DNA of 40,350 bases from Aquificaceae bacterium (GTDB lineage Bacteria; Aquificota; Aquificia; Aquificales; Aquificaceae), in NCBI GenBank assembly GCA_025062075.1, contig JANXBA010000025.1, forward strand, positions 1 through 40,350, in the 5' to 3' direction. Below are positions 1 through 8,249 of the stretch, in pieces (the stretch's first letter is position 1; the number at the start of each line of letters is the position of its first letter). The notes beneath the pieces were generated by a model, which worked only from the letters and a program-made list of their open reading frames with translations, was not told the DNA's origin and did no database searches. The translations under genes and the position numbers were made by a program.

Positions 1-130
<130 letters not shown>

Positions 131-217
131 AAAAACCTTACGGGTCCTTCCTCCTTATTCAGTTGCCAAGATGACAAGGGGCTGTCGCCAGCCCCTCACT
201 CTCTGAGCAGACTATTA

Positions 218-246
218 ATTATAGCCAAAGTTATCGCTCCTGTCAA
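218..246 (-). promoter_or_regulatory. rRNA promoter P2 (proximal)
   Basis: Minus strand TTGACA (241-246), 17-nt spacer, TATAAT (218-223). Confidence 0.9.
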
Positions 247-313
247 GGGCTTTCTCGCCCTCTCGGGTTCATTCAACAAGGGGCTTCGTAAACCCCTCAC
301 TCGCAGAGCTATT

Positions 314-342
314 ATTATAGTCAAAAATTTTCCTGCTGTCAA
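314..342 (-). promoter_or_regulatory. rRNA promoter P1 (distal)
   Basis: Minus strand TTGACA (337-342), 17-nt spacer, TATAAT (314-319). Confidence 0.9.
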
Positions 343-587
343 GGGGTCAAACGGGAGAATGCTTAAAATTTCTCCAAAGCAGGAAAGACAAGGTTTGTAA
401 AAAGCCATGTCTCAAGGAGTGGTAAACATCTTGCTTACCGCCATCCTTTAAGTAAGACCATAAGGTAGAGGGAGTTAGGAACGCCTACCTGAGTTTTTGC
501 GTTTTTCTGCGTGCACTGTAGAATTCTTGCCGTCAAACACTCTCAGGGTCAAACGCGCACGGTTTGTCTTAGTATAATGTCTGAAGT

Positions 588-1499
588 ATGGACTTGGAGG
601 CAATAAGGCTGGAGATAGGTAGGGTCCTGAGGGGTAAAGAGGGAGTTATAAACTACTCGCTGATATGCTTGCTGTCGGGAGGGCACCTTCTTCTGGAGGA
701 TGTGCCGGGTGTTGGCAAAACCACCCTTGCCTTAGCTATGGCGCGTGTGCTTGGCCTTTCTTTTACCAGAGTTCAGTTCACCAGCGACCTTCTACCTTCG
801 GACATCTTGGGTGTGAATGTCTACGACCAGTCGAAGAAGACCTTCGTCTTCAAGAAGGGTCCGGTCTTTAGTAACTTGGTGCTTGCGGACGAAATAAACA
901 GGTCAACGCCCAAAACTCAGAGCGCTCTTCTAGAAGCGATGGCAGAAGGGAGAGTTTCGGTAGATGGCGTAACTTACGAACTGCCTCAACCTTTCTTTGT
1001 GATAGCCACTCAAAATCCAGTGGAACAGCACGGCACCTATCCTTTACCTGAATCTCAGTTAGACCGCTTTAGCATGAAGTTAAGTCTGGGTTATCCTGAC
1101 CCGGAGACGGAGGCCCAAATACTGCGAGGAGAAAACCCGTTAGAAAAAGTAGACAAGTTAAAGCCTCTCTTAAAACCCCAGGAGCTCCTGTCCGCTATGG
1201 AGAGCGTCAAGAGGATGTATGTTTCCTCCGATGTGTCCAAGTTAGCGGTGAGCATAGCTCAGGCCACGCGACAGGACCCACGGGTCTTACTGGGCGTGTC
1301 CACCCGCGGGCTGATACACTTGATAAGCTGTGCACGTGCTATGGCTTACACCAAGGAAAGAGACTTCGTGGTTCCCGAGGACATACTGGAGTTGACTCCT
1401 CTTTGTCTTGCCCACAGATTGATAGTCAGAGAGGGGGAGTCACCTACCGCAGTCCTGCAGGACATCGTAGAGAAGGTAAGAGCTTCACTGAGGGTTTAG
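588..1499 (+). CDS. MoxR-type AAA+ ATPase
   Basis: ORF 303 aa; Walker A GVGKTT, LADEINRSTPKTQSALLEAMAEGRVSVDG and ATQNPVEQHGTYPLPESQLDRF motifs of the MoxR family. Confidence 0.95.
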   Translation: MDLEAIRLEIGRVLRGKEGVINYSLICLLSGGHLLLEDVPGVGKTTLALAMARVLGLSFTRVQFTSDLLPSDILGVNVYDQSKKTFVFKKGPVFSNLVLADEINRSTPKTQSALLEAMAEGRVSVDGVTYELPQPFFVIATQNPVEQHGTYPLPESQLDRFSMKLSLGYPDPETEAQILRGENPLEKVDKLKPLLKPQELLSAMESVKRMYVSSDVSKLAVSIAQATRQDPRVLLGVSTRGLIHLISCARAMAYTKERDFVVPEDILELTPLCLAHRLIVREGESPTAVLQDIVEKVRASLRV

Positions 1500-1921
1500 C
1501 GGTCTATCCAGGGTTTTACCATGTGGTCGTAGACCACTGAACCTCCTAAACTTCCCTGCAGGAAAGTAAACAACGCACCCACGAGGAGCATCAAGGAGAA
1601 AAGAGTTCTCCAGAGGGGTCCTCTGGAAGCGCTGAGCCTGACTCCCATCAGCAGTGCGAAGTATATGCCCATGACTAGGCCAAGGTACTTGTGCACTTTG
1701 AAAGTCTCTATCTGATAGAGTTTGTCCTCTATGGGCTCGTAAGCTATCATGCCACTCACCGTGGCACCTATCACGGAGAGGCTCGTCAGAAGGGAAAAGA
1801 GCAGGTGTAAACTGTCAAGGTCTTTCTTTTTGAGTCTGTAGTAGATGTCAAGCACCACAAGAGCGAGGGGCATGGCCACTGCAAAGTGCGTGAAGGGAGG
1901 ATGAAGCTTTATTACATCCAT
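1496..1921 (-). CDS. DUF2231-like membrane protein
   Basis: ORF 141 aa, four hydrophobic segments, N-terminal LHPPFTHFAVAMPLAL pattern. Confidence 0.75.
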   Translation of the reverse strand: MDVIKLHPPFTHFAVAMPLALVVLDIYYRLKKKDLDSLHLLFSLLTSLSVIGATVSGMIAYEPIEDKLYQIETFKVHKYLGLVMGIYFALLMGVRLSASRGPLWRTLFSLMLLVGALFTFLQGSLGGSVVYDHMVKPWIDR

Positions 1922-1940
1922 GCTTTCCTCCTACTTTAGG

Positions 1941-2016
1941 TGGTGGAGCGGAGGGGACTTGAACCCCCGACCTCCTACACGCCAAGCAGGCGCTCTCCCA
2001 ACTGAGCTACCGCCCC
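1941..2016 (-). tRNA. tRNA-Ala (GGC anticodon), CCA encoded
   Basis: Reverse complement GGGGCGGTAGCTCAGTTGGGAGAGCGCCTGCTTGGCGTGTAGGAGGTCGGGGGTTCAAGTCCCCTCCGCTCCACCA folds as a cloverleaf; G3-U70 Ala identity pair; anticodon loop TTGGCGT. Confidence 0.95.
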
Positions 2017-2029
2017 TACAGATTTTAGT

Positions 2030-2058
2030 ATTTTAGTCCAAACTCCCGCGCCTGTCAA
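2030..2058 (-). promoter_or_regulatory. Promoter of tRNA-Ala
   Basis: Minus strand TTGACA (2053-2058), 17-nt spacer, TAAAAT (2030-2035). Confidence 0.8.
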
Positions 2059-2087
2059 AGGGACATGCAAGTTCTGTGGGCGGGTCT

Positions 2088-3206
2088 TTACTGTCTCTTT
2101 ATCTCAACCCTTCCGCCCATGCCGACCCGGAGAAGACTCAGGTCGCCCCTGGTTATTCTTATCTTAATCGGTATGCGCTGGACCACCTTAGTAAACTCGC
2201 CTGCGGACACGTCCCTCGGTACCAGCGCAAAGGTGCTGGCTGAGGCCGGGCTTATCTCCTCCACCACACCTTCAAAGACTACGCCTGGGTAGGCGTCAAG
2301 GGTCAGGTAGGCCTTCGCACCTACCTTAACTCCTCTTAGTTTTGTCTCTTCCAGAAGGGCCTCTGCGTAGTGAGAGCCCCTCTCTATCAGAGCGTATACG
2401 GGCTGTCCAGGGCGCACCGTGTCCCCGGGGCTTACGAACCTTTTGGCAATCACCCCATCTACGGGAGAGGTAAGCTCGGTCTTCTTCAGGTCAAGCAGAG
2501 TTTTTGAGAGCTGGGACTGGAGAGCTCTTATCTCCTCCTCTAAGGCCCTTTTCTGTTCTTGGAGTTCTTGCAGTCTCAAAACTTCTGCCTTTGAGCTCTG
2601 GAGCTCCTTCTGTGCCTTTGAGTAGAGACTTCTGACCTCCTGTAGGCTTTCTTCTAGAGCTTTTTTCCTCAAGATCTGACTTTGGTAGAGCGTGTCCGCC
2701 TGTTCAAACTTCTGCCTTGGGATGAGTCCCTCCTTGAGGAGGTTTTCCAGTCTGTCGCGCTCTCTGCGCGCCTGCTCCACTTGGAGCTCTACTTCCCGCA
2801 CCTGCAGGCGTAGAGAGGACTCGCGGGCGGAGAGCTCCCTAAGAGTGTCCTCCGAGATGCTTATCTTGAGCTTTACTTGCCTACTTAACCTTTCTATCTG
2901 GAGGGCGAGTGCGTCCCTCTGGGCGACCATAGAGGCCAGCCTGCTCTTGTGACCTTCCACCGCAAGCCTGTAGCTCTCTGGCTCTACCCTTGCCAGCACT
3001 TCACCTTTGACGACACTCTGGCCGGTGTCCTTGTATAGCTCCGCCACCCTGCCTTCTACTTCAAAGGAGAGGTTTACCATCCTGTCTGACTTTATGAAGA
3101 CCGCCTCCGTTATGGCGTACTCCATCCTGTGCCTTATCCACCTGTAGGAGAGAAAGCCAAAAGCCACGAGCATAAGCAGTATTAGGAGAAGACCAAGCTT
3201 TTTCAT
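2088..3206 (-). CDS. HlyD/EmrA-type membrane fusion protein
   Basis: ORF 372 aa; N-terminal TM, biotinyl-lipoyl-like halves around a long coiled coil, TSPVDGVIAKRFVSPGDTVRPGQPVYAL. Confidence 0.88.
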   Translation of the reverse strand: MKKLGLLLILLMLVAFGFLSYRWIRHRMEYAITEAVFIKSDRMVNLSFEVEGRVAELYKDTGQSVVKGEVLARVEPESYRLAVEGHKSRLASMVAQRDALALQIERLSRQVKLKISISEDTLRELSARESSLRLQVREVELQVEQARRERDRLENLLKEGLIPRQKFEQADTLYQSQILRKKALEESLQEVRSLYSKAQKELQSSKAEVLRLQELQEQKRALEEEIRALQSQLSKTLLDLKKTELTSPVDGVIAKRFVSPGDTVRPGQPVYALIERGSHYAEALLEETKLRGVKVGAKAYLTLDAYPGVVFEGVVEEISPASASTFALVPRDVSAGEFTKVVQRIPIKIRITRGDLSLLRVGMGGRVEIKRQ

Positions 3207-4453
3207 AAGCTACCTACCTGCCTTAGGAGTTCGTAGTAGGCCTTCAGAAACTCGTAGTAGGCGAGGACCCTTGCCTTCCTTGCCTGCGTGAGGCTTGCCT
3301 CCGCCTGAAGGAGCTCCGTCCCGCTTATGATTTGATTCCTGTACTGCTCCAAGGAAAGCCGGTAGAACTCCTCCGCAAACCTGAGAGACTCCTCCGCCAC
3401 CCTTAGGTTGTCCTTGGCGGTGTGCAGGTTCTCGTAGGCAACCCTCACGCCCAGAGCTACGCTCTCCCTCAAGTCTCGGAGCTCCTCCGAGAGGCTTTTC
3501 TTCTCCTCCTCTATGGCCAAAACTCTGTAGTAAGGGGCAAGGGACTGGAAGTTAAGGCTCACTCCGGCCCCAAGCACCAGAATTCCCTTGGGGGAGATAA
3601 GAGGGTTCTGGTCTGAGTAGTTGTAGCTCGCCTCTAAGAACACCTTTGGGTAAAACTGGGAGAGCTCCGCCTTCCTTCGCAGAGTGACCGCTTTTTTTCT
3701 CTCTTCTGTAGCCTTCAGAAGAGGTCTGTTTTTGAGAGCCTGCTGGAGGAGCTCCTCCAGCACAGGCACCGCCGGTTCTACCTTGGGTGGCAGGAGACTT
3801 TTGAGCTTTTCCTCCTCAAGGCCGGTGAGCCGGGAGAGGTCCGCCAAGGCCACCAAATAGTCTCCCTGCGCCCTGCGCAGGTCTCTTTCTACCTCCGCCA
3901 GCCTCACCCTTGCCTGAAGCACGTCCGTGACCGCCACGAGACCCTCCCTGAAGAAGGCCTCCCGCTGACTGAGGTCCGCCCGCACCGCCTCCCTCTGCTT
4001 TTTGACCACCTCTATGAGCTCGCCTGCGGAGAGGACCGCAAGGAAGGCCTTCACCACCGCAAGCCTCACCTCAAGCCTTTTCTCCTCTAGCTCCTCCTGG
4101 GCTATTCTGAGAGAGCTCCGGGAGATGTCCACAAGGGAGCTCCTAAGACCTCCGTCGTAAAGAGTCTGCCTCAGACCAAGCTGGAGCTGGTTGTAGCTCC
4201 TTTTGGAGCTCTGTATGGAAAAGGCAGGCAAGTTGAAGGACTGTCTCTGAGCTTGTAGGGAAAGCCTGTAGGTGCCGAAGACCTCAGGGTAGTAAAGCTG
4301 GCCCTCCGCCTGAAGGTTTAAGCGGGCGGACTGGACTGCGTGCCTCCTTGCCTGCAGGGCCGGGTTTTTCTCCTCTGCAAACTTCAGGAGCTCCTCCAAG
4401 CTCAGCGAGAAGGAAAGGGACAGACTAAGGAGCAAAAAGAACGCTACCCGCAT
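3203..4453 (-). CDS. TolC-family outer membrane efflux protein
   Basis: ORF 416 aa; signal peptide and repeated TolC helical pattern (NPALQARRHAVQSARLNLQAEGQLYYPEV). Confidence 0.9.
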   Translation of the reverse strand: MRVAFFLLLSLSLSFSLSLEELLKFAEEKNPALQARRHAVQSARLNLQAEGQLYYPEVFGTYRLSLQAQRQSFNLPAFSIQSSKRSYNQLQLGLRQTLYDGGLRSSLVDISRSSLRIAQEELEEKRLEVRLAVVKAFLAVLSAGELIEVVKKQREAVRADLSQREAFFREGLVAVTDVLQARVRLAEVERDLRRAQGDYLVALADLSRLTGLEEEKLKSLLPPKVEPAVPVLEELLQQALKNRPLLKATEERKKAVTLRRKAELSQFYPKVFLEASYNYSDQNPLISPKGILVLGAGVSLNFQSLAPYYRVLAIEEEKKSLSEELRDLRESVALGVRVAYENLHTAKDNLRVAEESLRFAEEFYRLSLEQYRNQIISGTELLQAEASLTQARKARVLAYYEFLKAYYELLRQVGSL

Positions 4454-5019
4454 GTCAGCCCCCTGAGGATGAACTCAAGTCCTTCTCTGGCCTCCTCCAA
4501 AACTTCTTTTAGGCTTGCCCCGTTTAGCAGGAGCTTTTCCACATAGACCAGCCTCATGTACCCCAGTATGAGGTTAACCAGCGTCTCCGGGCGTCCGCGC
4601 CTGAACTCTCCCCTCTCGTAGCCCCTTCCTACCATCTGACCAAGCAGAGCTCTTATCTCCTCCATGTGCTTGTAGTAGAGCCTGCGGAAGCTCTCCTTAC
4701 TGCAGAGAAGCTCAAAGAAGAACACGTAGGCGATGTGCCTGTCCTCGTAGCACTCCGTTAGAAACTCCTCTATGTGGCCCTTTATGGCTTCCTCCGAGGA
4801 GACGTCTCGCTCCAGCCAGCTTCTCATGATGCTTTTGGTTTTTTCCGCCATCTGGTTTACTATCTCCTCCATCAGCTGGTCCTTGCTGTCAAAGTAGAAG
4901 TAAAAAGCCCCCTTAGACAGACCTGCGTGTCTGACGATTTCCTCCACGGAGGTGTTGCTGTAGCCCTTAGAAGAGAAGAGCTCCTTGGCGGCGTTTATTA
5001 TTCTTTCCCTTGCGTTCAT
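4444..5019 (-). CDS. TetR/AcrR-family transcriptional regulator
   Basis: ORF 191 aa; MNARERIINAAKELFSSKGYSNTSVEEIVRHAGLSKGAFYFYFDSKDQL is a typical TetR HTH. Confidence 0.95.
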   Translation of the reverse strand: MNARERIINAAKELFSSKGYSNTSVEEIVRHAGLSKGAFYFYFDSKDQLMEEIVNQMAEKTKSIMRSWLERDVSSEEAIKGHIEEFLTECYEDRHIAYVFFFELLCSKESFRRLYYKHMEEIRALLGQMVGRGYERGEFRRGRPETLVNLILGYMRLVYVEKLLLNGASLKEVLEEAREGLEFILRGLTCG

Positions 5020-6230
5020 CGGGTGAGCCTCTCCAACCTTGCCAGCGCAATCTGGTACTGAAGCAGGGCAAAGTAATAGCTCTGGAGGAGGGAGTTGTAG
5101 TTGCTTACTGCTTCCAAGACCTCCAACTGGGTGGCCACGCCGAAGCGGTAACGCTCCGTGGAAAGTCTTAGGGCCTCCTTCGCAGACTGCAGGGAGAGTT
5201 CTAAAGCCCCTATCTGAACCTGCAAAGACCTTATGTCCTCTAAGGTTTTCTGAAACTCCGCCTTAACCCTGCGCTCGGAGTCCTTTAACTGCTCCGCCTG
5301 CTTTAGCACCTCAAGTCTTGCCTGAGCCACGCTCGCCTCTCGGGCAAAGCCGTCAAAAACTTTGTAGCTCAGCCGGGCACCGAAGGCGTAGCCGTCCACC
5401 ATCTCAGTCTTCCCTCCCACCCTTGCGGTGTTGCCCTGATAGCTCAGAAAGACATCCAAGCTCGGGTAATGCTGAGCCCTCTGCACCTCCACCGCCCTCT
5501 TGGCAACCTCCAAGCCCTTCCTGACTACTCTTAGGGTGGAGTTCTTTTCCAAGAGGGTCTCCTCCACCTTGGGCGGTGGCTGGTAGGTGAGCCTGCCCTG
5601 AAGCTCCGGCACGCCGTCTATCTGAAGAAAGACGCCAAAGTCTTGAAGGCTCTTTTGGTAGTCCGCCCTTGCGCTCTCTACTTGAGCCTTGGCGGTCTCT
5701 ACCTGAGCCCTTGCCCGCAGGAGCTCCACTTTGGGTGCAGTCCCCGCCTGGAACCTGCCTTCGGTCCGCCGGAGGTTCTCCTCCCAGTATCTGAGGTTTT
5801 CCTGCAGAAGGTTTAGAACCTCCCTCTTGTAGAGGAGGGCGTAAAAGAGCTGTTTTGTCTGAAACTCCACCTCCAGAAGAGTATCCCGACGCACGAGTTC
5901 TTGGAGCTCCTTTTGCTCCCTTGCCAGCTTCAGGCTTTCCAAGACTGCCCTGTCAAAGACCGCCTGCTCCAACTCAAGGTTGAAGCTGTGCCTGTTTTTA
6001 GGGGTAAAGCCGAAGGCTAACTCCTCGCTCAGTCTAGTGTAGCCGTAGAAAAAGCTCAGCTGGGGGAGTATGCCCGCCCTCGCCCTGCGGATGCTCTCCT
6101 CCGCCTTTTTCAGTTCAAGAAGCGAGAGCTTGGCGGACAGGTGGTTTTTAAGGGCAATCTCCACCGCCTGTTCAAGGGTCAGGGCCATGCCCACAGTAAG
6201 ACTAAGGAGGAGCAAAACAAGTGCCCTCAT
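5016..6230 (-). CDS. TolC-family outer membrane efflux protein (second copy in the operon)
   Basis: ORF 404 aa; signal peptide, TolC-like helical repeats. Confidence 0.9.
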   Translation of the reverse strand: MRALVLLLLSLTVGMALTLEQAVEIALKNHLSAKLSLLELKKAEESIRRARAGILPQLSFFYGYTRLSEELAFGFTPKNRHSFNLELEQAVFDRAVLESLKLAREQKELQELVRRDTLLEVEFQTKQLFYALLYKREVLNLLQENLRYWEENLRRTEGRFQAGTAPKVELLRARAQVETAKAQVESARADYQKSLQDFGVFLQIDGVPELQGRLTYQPPPKVEETLLEKNSTLRVVRKGLEVAKRAVEVQRAQHYPSLDVFLSYQGNTARVGGKTEMVDGYAFGARLSYKVFDGFAREASVAQARLEVLKQAEQLKDSERRVKAEFQKTLEDIRSLQVQIGALELSLQSAKEALRLSTERYRFGVATQLEVLEAVSNYNSLLQSYYFALLQYQIALARLERLTR

Positions 6231-7282
6231 CTTACTTCCACTTTCATGCCCTGCTGAAGCACATAGGCGTTCTCCAGCACTACGCTCTCCCCTTCCCGCA
6301 GGTCTCCCTTTACGTAGACCACGCCCTGACCCTGCTTTAAGACCTCCACCTGCACGGGCTGGGCGGTTCCTTCTTTGACCGTCCAGACCACCTTTCTACT
6401 GCCCTGGAGCACCACCGCCTGCTCAGGCACCACGAAGGCCCTTTCCTTGCCCGTGATGAGGCTAACTTGACCATACATGCCGGGCCTCAGAAGGCCCTTT
6501 GGGTTGCTAAGGCGGGCCTTTACGGTGATGAGTCTGTTGTTGTCCGCCACCGGGGAGACGAAGAAAACCCTACCCTCAAAGGTGCCAAAGGGCTCTACCT
6601 CCACTTTCACCGTAGAGCCCGTGCGGGCATAAGAGAGATACTCCTGAGGCACTTGAAAGACAAATCTGATAGGGTCAAGGGTCACCAGCCGCAGAGTCTG
6701 GGACTGGGGCGTCACGTAGTCTCCTAAGTTTACAAAGCGCTGGGCGATATATCCCGCAAAGGGTGCGGTCAGGGTGGTGCGTTGAAGGTTTAGCCTTGCA
6801 TTCGCCAGCTGGGACTGAAGGCTGTTGAGGAGCTCCTCCTGCACTTTGAGTTGGGTCTGGAAGCCTTCAAACTCTTCGCGAGCTATGAGCTCCTTCTCAA
6901 AGAGTAGTCTTCTCCTCTCTGCTACTGCCTTTAGGTTTTCGTAGTTCGCTCTGGCCTGAGCCAGCTGGGCCTCAAGCTGTCTGAGTGCGTTCTCGTAGTC
7001 CGCTGGGTCTATGCGCAGTAGAGCCTGCCCGGAGCTCACAAGACTGCCCTCTTCCACCATAAGGCTTAGCACCCTACCGCTGACCAGCGGTCTTAGAATC
7101 ACGTCCTTCTCGCCCTCGAAGTAGCCCTTCGTGACGTACTCTATGGGGACCTCTTCCGTCTTGAGTTGATACAGGCTCACCACCACCTTCCTCTCCTGAG
7201 GTCTGCCAGCTGAGGCTTTCTCCTCTCTTTGACAAGACAGGAAAAACAAGGTCAAAAAGATAAGTGCCAAGGACCTTACCAT
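6227..7282 (-). CDS. RND-type efflux periplasmic adaptor (HlyD/AcrA family)
   Basis: ORF 354 aa from 7291; second ATG at 7282 preferred because the upstream ATG overlaps the TATAAT box; lipobox-like LFFLSC, barrel-sandwich and coiled-coil pattern. Confidence 0.88.
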   Translation of the reverse strand: MVRSLALIFLTLFFLSCQREEKASAGRPQERKVVVSLYQLKTEEVPIEYVTKGYFEGEKDVILRPLVSGRVLSLMVEEGSLVSSGQALLRIDPADYENALRQLEAQLAQARANYENLKAVAERRRLLFEKELIAREEFEGFQTQLKVQEELLNSLQSQLANARLNLQRTTLTAPFAGYIAQRFVNLGDYVTPQSQTLRLVTLDPIRFVFQVPQEYLSYARTGSTVKVEVEPFGTFEGRVFFVSPVADNNRLITVKARLSNPKGLLRPGMYGQVSLITGKERAFVVPEQAVVLQGSRKVVWTVKEGTAQPVQVEVLKQGQGVVYVKGDLREGESVVLENAYVLQQGMKVEVR

Positions 7283-7289
7283 GGTGACC

Positions 7290-7311
7290 ATTATATACTG
7301 ACTGGTCGGTA
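7290..7311 (-). promoter_or_regulatory. Efflux operon promoter with TetR-type operator
   Basis: Near-palindrome TACTGAC-TG-GTCGGTA (7296-7311) directly abutting TATAAT (minus, 7290-7295). Confidence 0.7.
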
Positions 7312-7361
7312 GGTAAACGTCTGAAATGGCCTTTCAGTAGCCTTATACTATAATCCCAAGC

Positions 7362-8249
7362 ATGGGAAGACATCTCATCTCGGCAAGGGACCTAAGCAAG
7401 GAAGAGGTGGAGTCTCTGTGGACTCTTTACAGAGAGTTTAAGGGTGGGAGAAGAGAACTCTTGGAGGGGGACGTGGCCTTGCTTTTTCTGGAGAGCTCTA
7501 CGCGCACCCGTCTGTCCTTTGAAAAGGCCTGCAGGCTTTTGGGGCTTAGAACTTACTACGTGGGCAGGGGGGAGAGCTCCATGGAGAAGGGGGAGAGCTT
7601 CTACGAGACAGTGAAGACCTTGGGAGCTCTCGGCTTTGGGGCTTTCATCTTCAGGGTGCCCTTTGTCTTTTTTCCCTACGGGCAGTATCTTGGGGAAGGT
7701 ATGGCTCTGATTAACGCAGGGGACGGCACGCACCAGCACCCTACTCAGGGGCTTATTGACCTTTTCACTGCGCTGGAGGTCTTTTCCACGCTGGAAGGGG
7801 TGAAGGTGGTCTACTTTGGCGACCTTCTCCACAGCAGGGTCTTCAGGTCCGGGGCTTACCTTTTTAAGCTCTTCGGTGCAAGGCTGGGCGTGTGCGGACC
7901 AAGAACGCTCGTACCTGCGGACCTGTCCCCCTTTGGCGTGGAGCAGGTCTTTGACAGCCCGGAGGAGGCCATAGAGTGGGCGGACCTTTGCGTGTGGCTG
8001 AGGCTCCAAGAGGAGAGGTTTCAGGAGAACTACGTTCCCAGCAAGGAGAGCTACTTTCTCCAGTTTGGCCTCACCGCAGAAAGGCATAAAAAACTGAAGG
8101 GCTACTTCATGCACCCCGGGCCCGTCAACCTCTACGTGGATGTAGAGGCACAGGTGCTCTACTCCCAGAAGTCTCTGGTGCTGGAGCAGGTCAGAAACGG
8201 ACTTTTTGTGAGAATGGCGGTCCTCTACAGAGCAATAGCCAATGGGTAG
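7362..8249 (+). CDS. pyrB: Aspartate carbamoyltransferase catalytic chain
   Basis: ORF 295 aa; FLESSTRTRLSFEKA and HPTQGLIDLFT motifs, C-terminal MHPGPVN. Confidence 0.95.
   Translation: MGRHLISARDLSKEEVESLWTLYREFKGGRRELLEGDVALLFLESSTRTRLSFEKACRLLGLRTYYVGRGESSMEKGESFYETVKTLGALGFGAFIFRVPFVFFPYGQYLGEGMALINAGDGTHQHPTQGLIDLFTALEVFSTLEGVKVVYFGDLLHSRVFRSGAYLFKLFGARLGVCGPRTLVPADLSPFGVEQVFDSPEEAIEWADLCVWLRLQEERFQENYVPSKESYFLQFGLTAERHKKLKGYFMHPGPVNLYVDVEAQVLYSQKSLVLEQVRNGLFVRMAVLYRAIANG

Noticed and set aside
401-570. Possible small RNA or terminator in the gap between the rRNA leader and moxR (GGTAA...TTACC, GGTAG...CTACC then T-runs)
   Set aside because: Weak, mutually exclusive hairpins; no known RNA family recognised, so not called.
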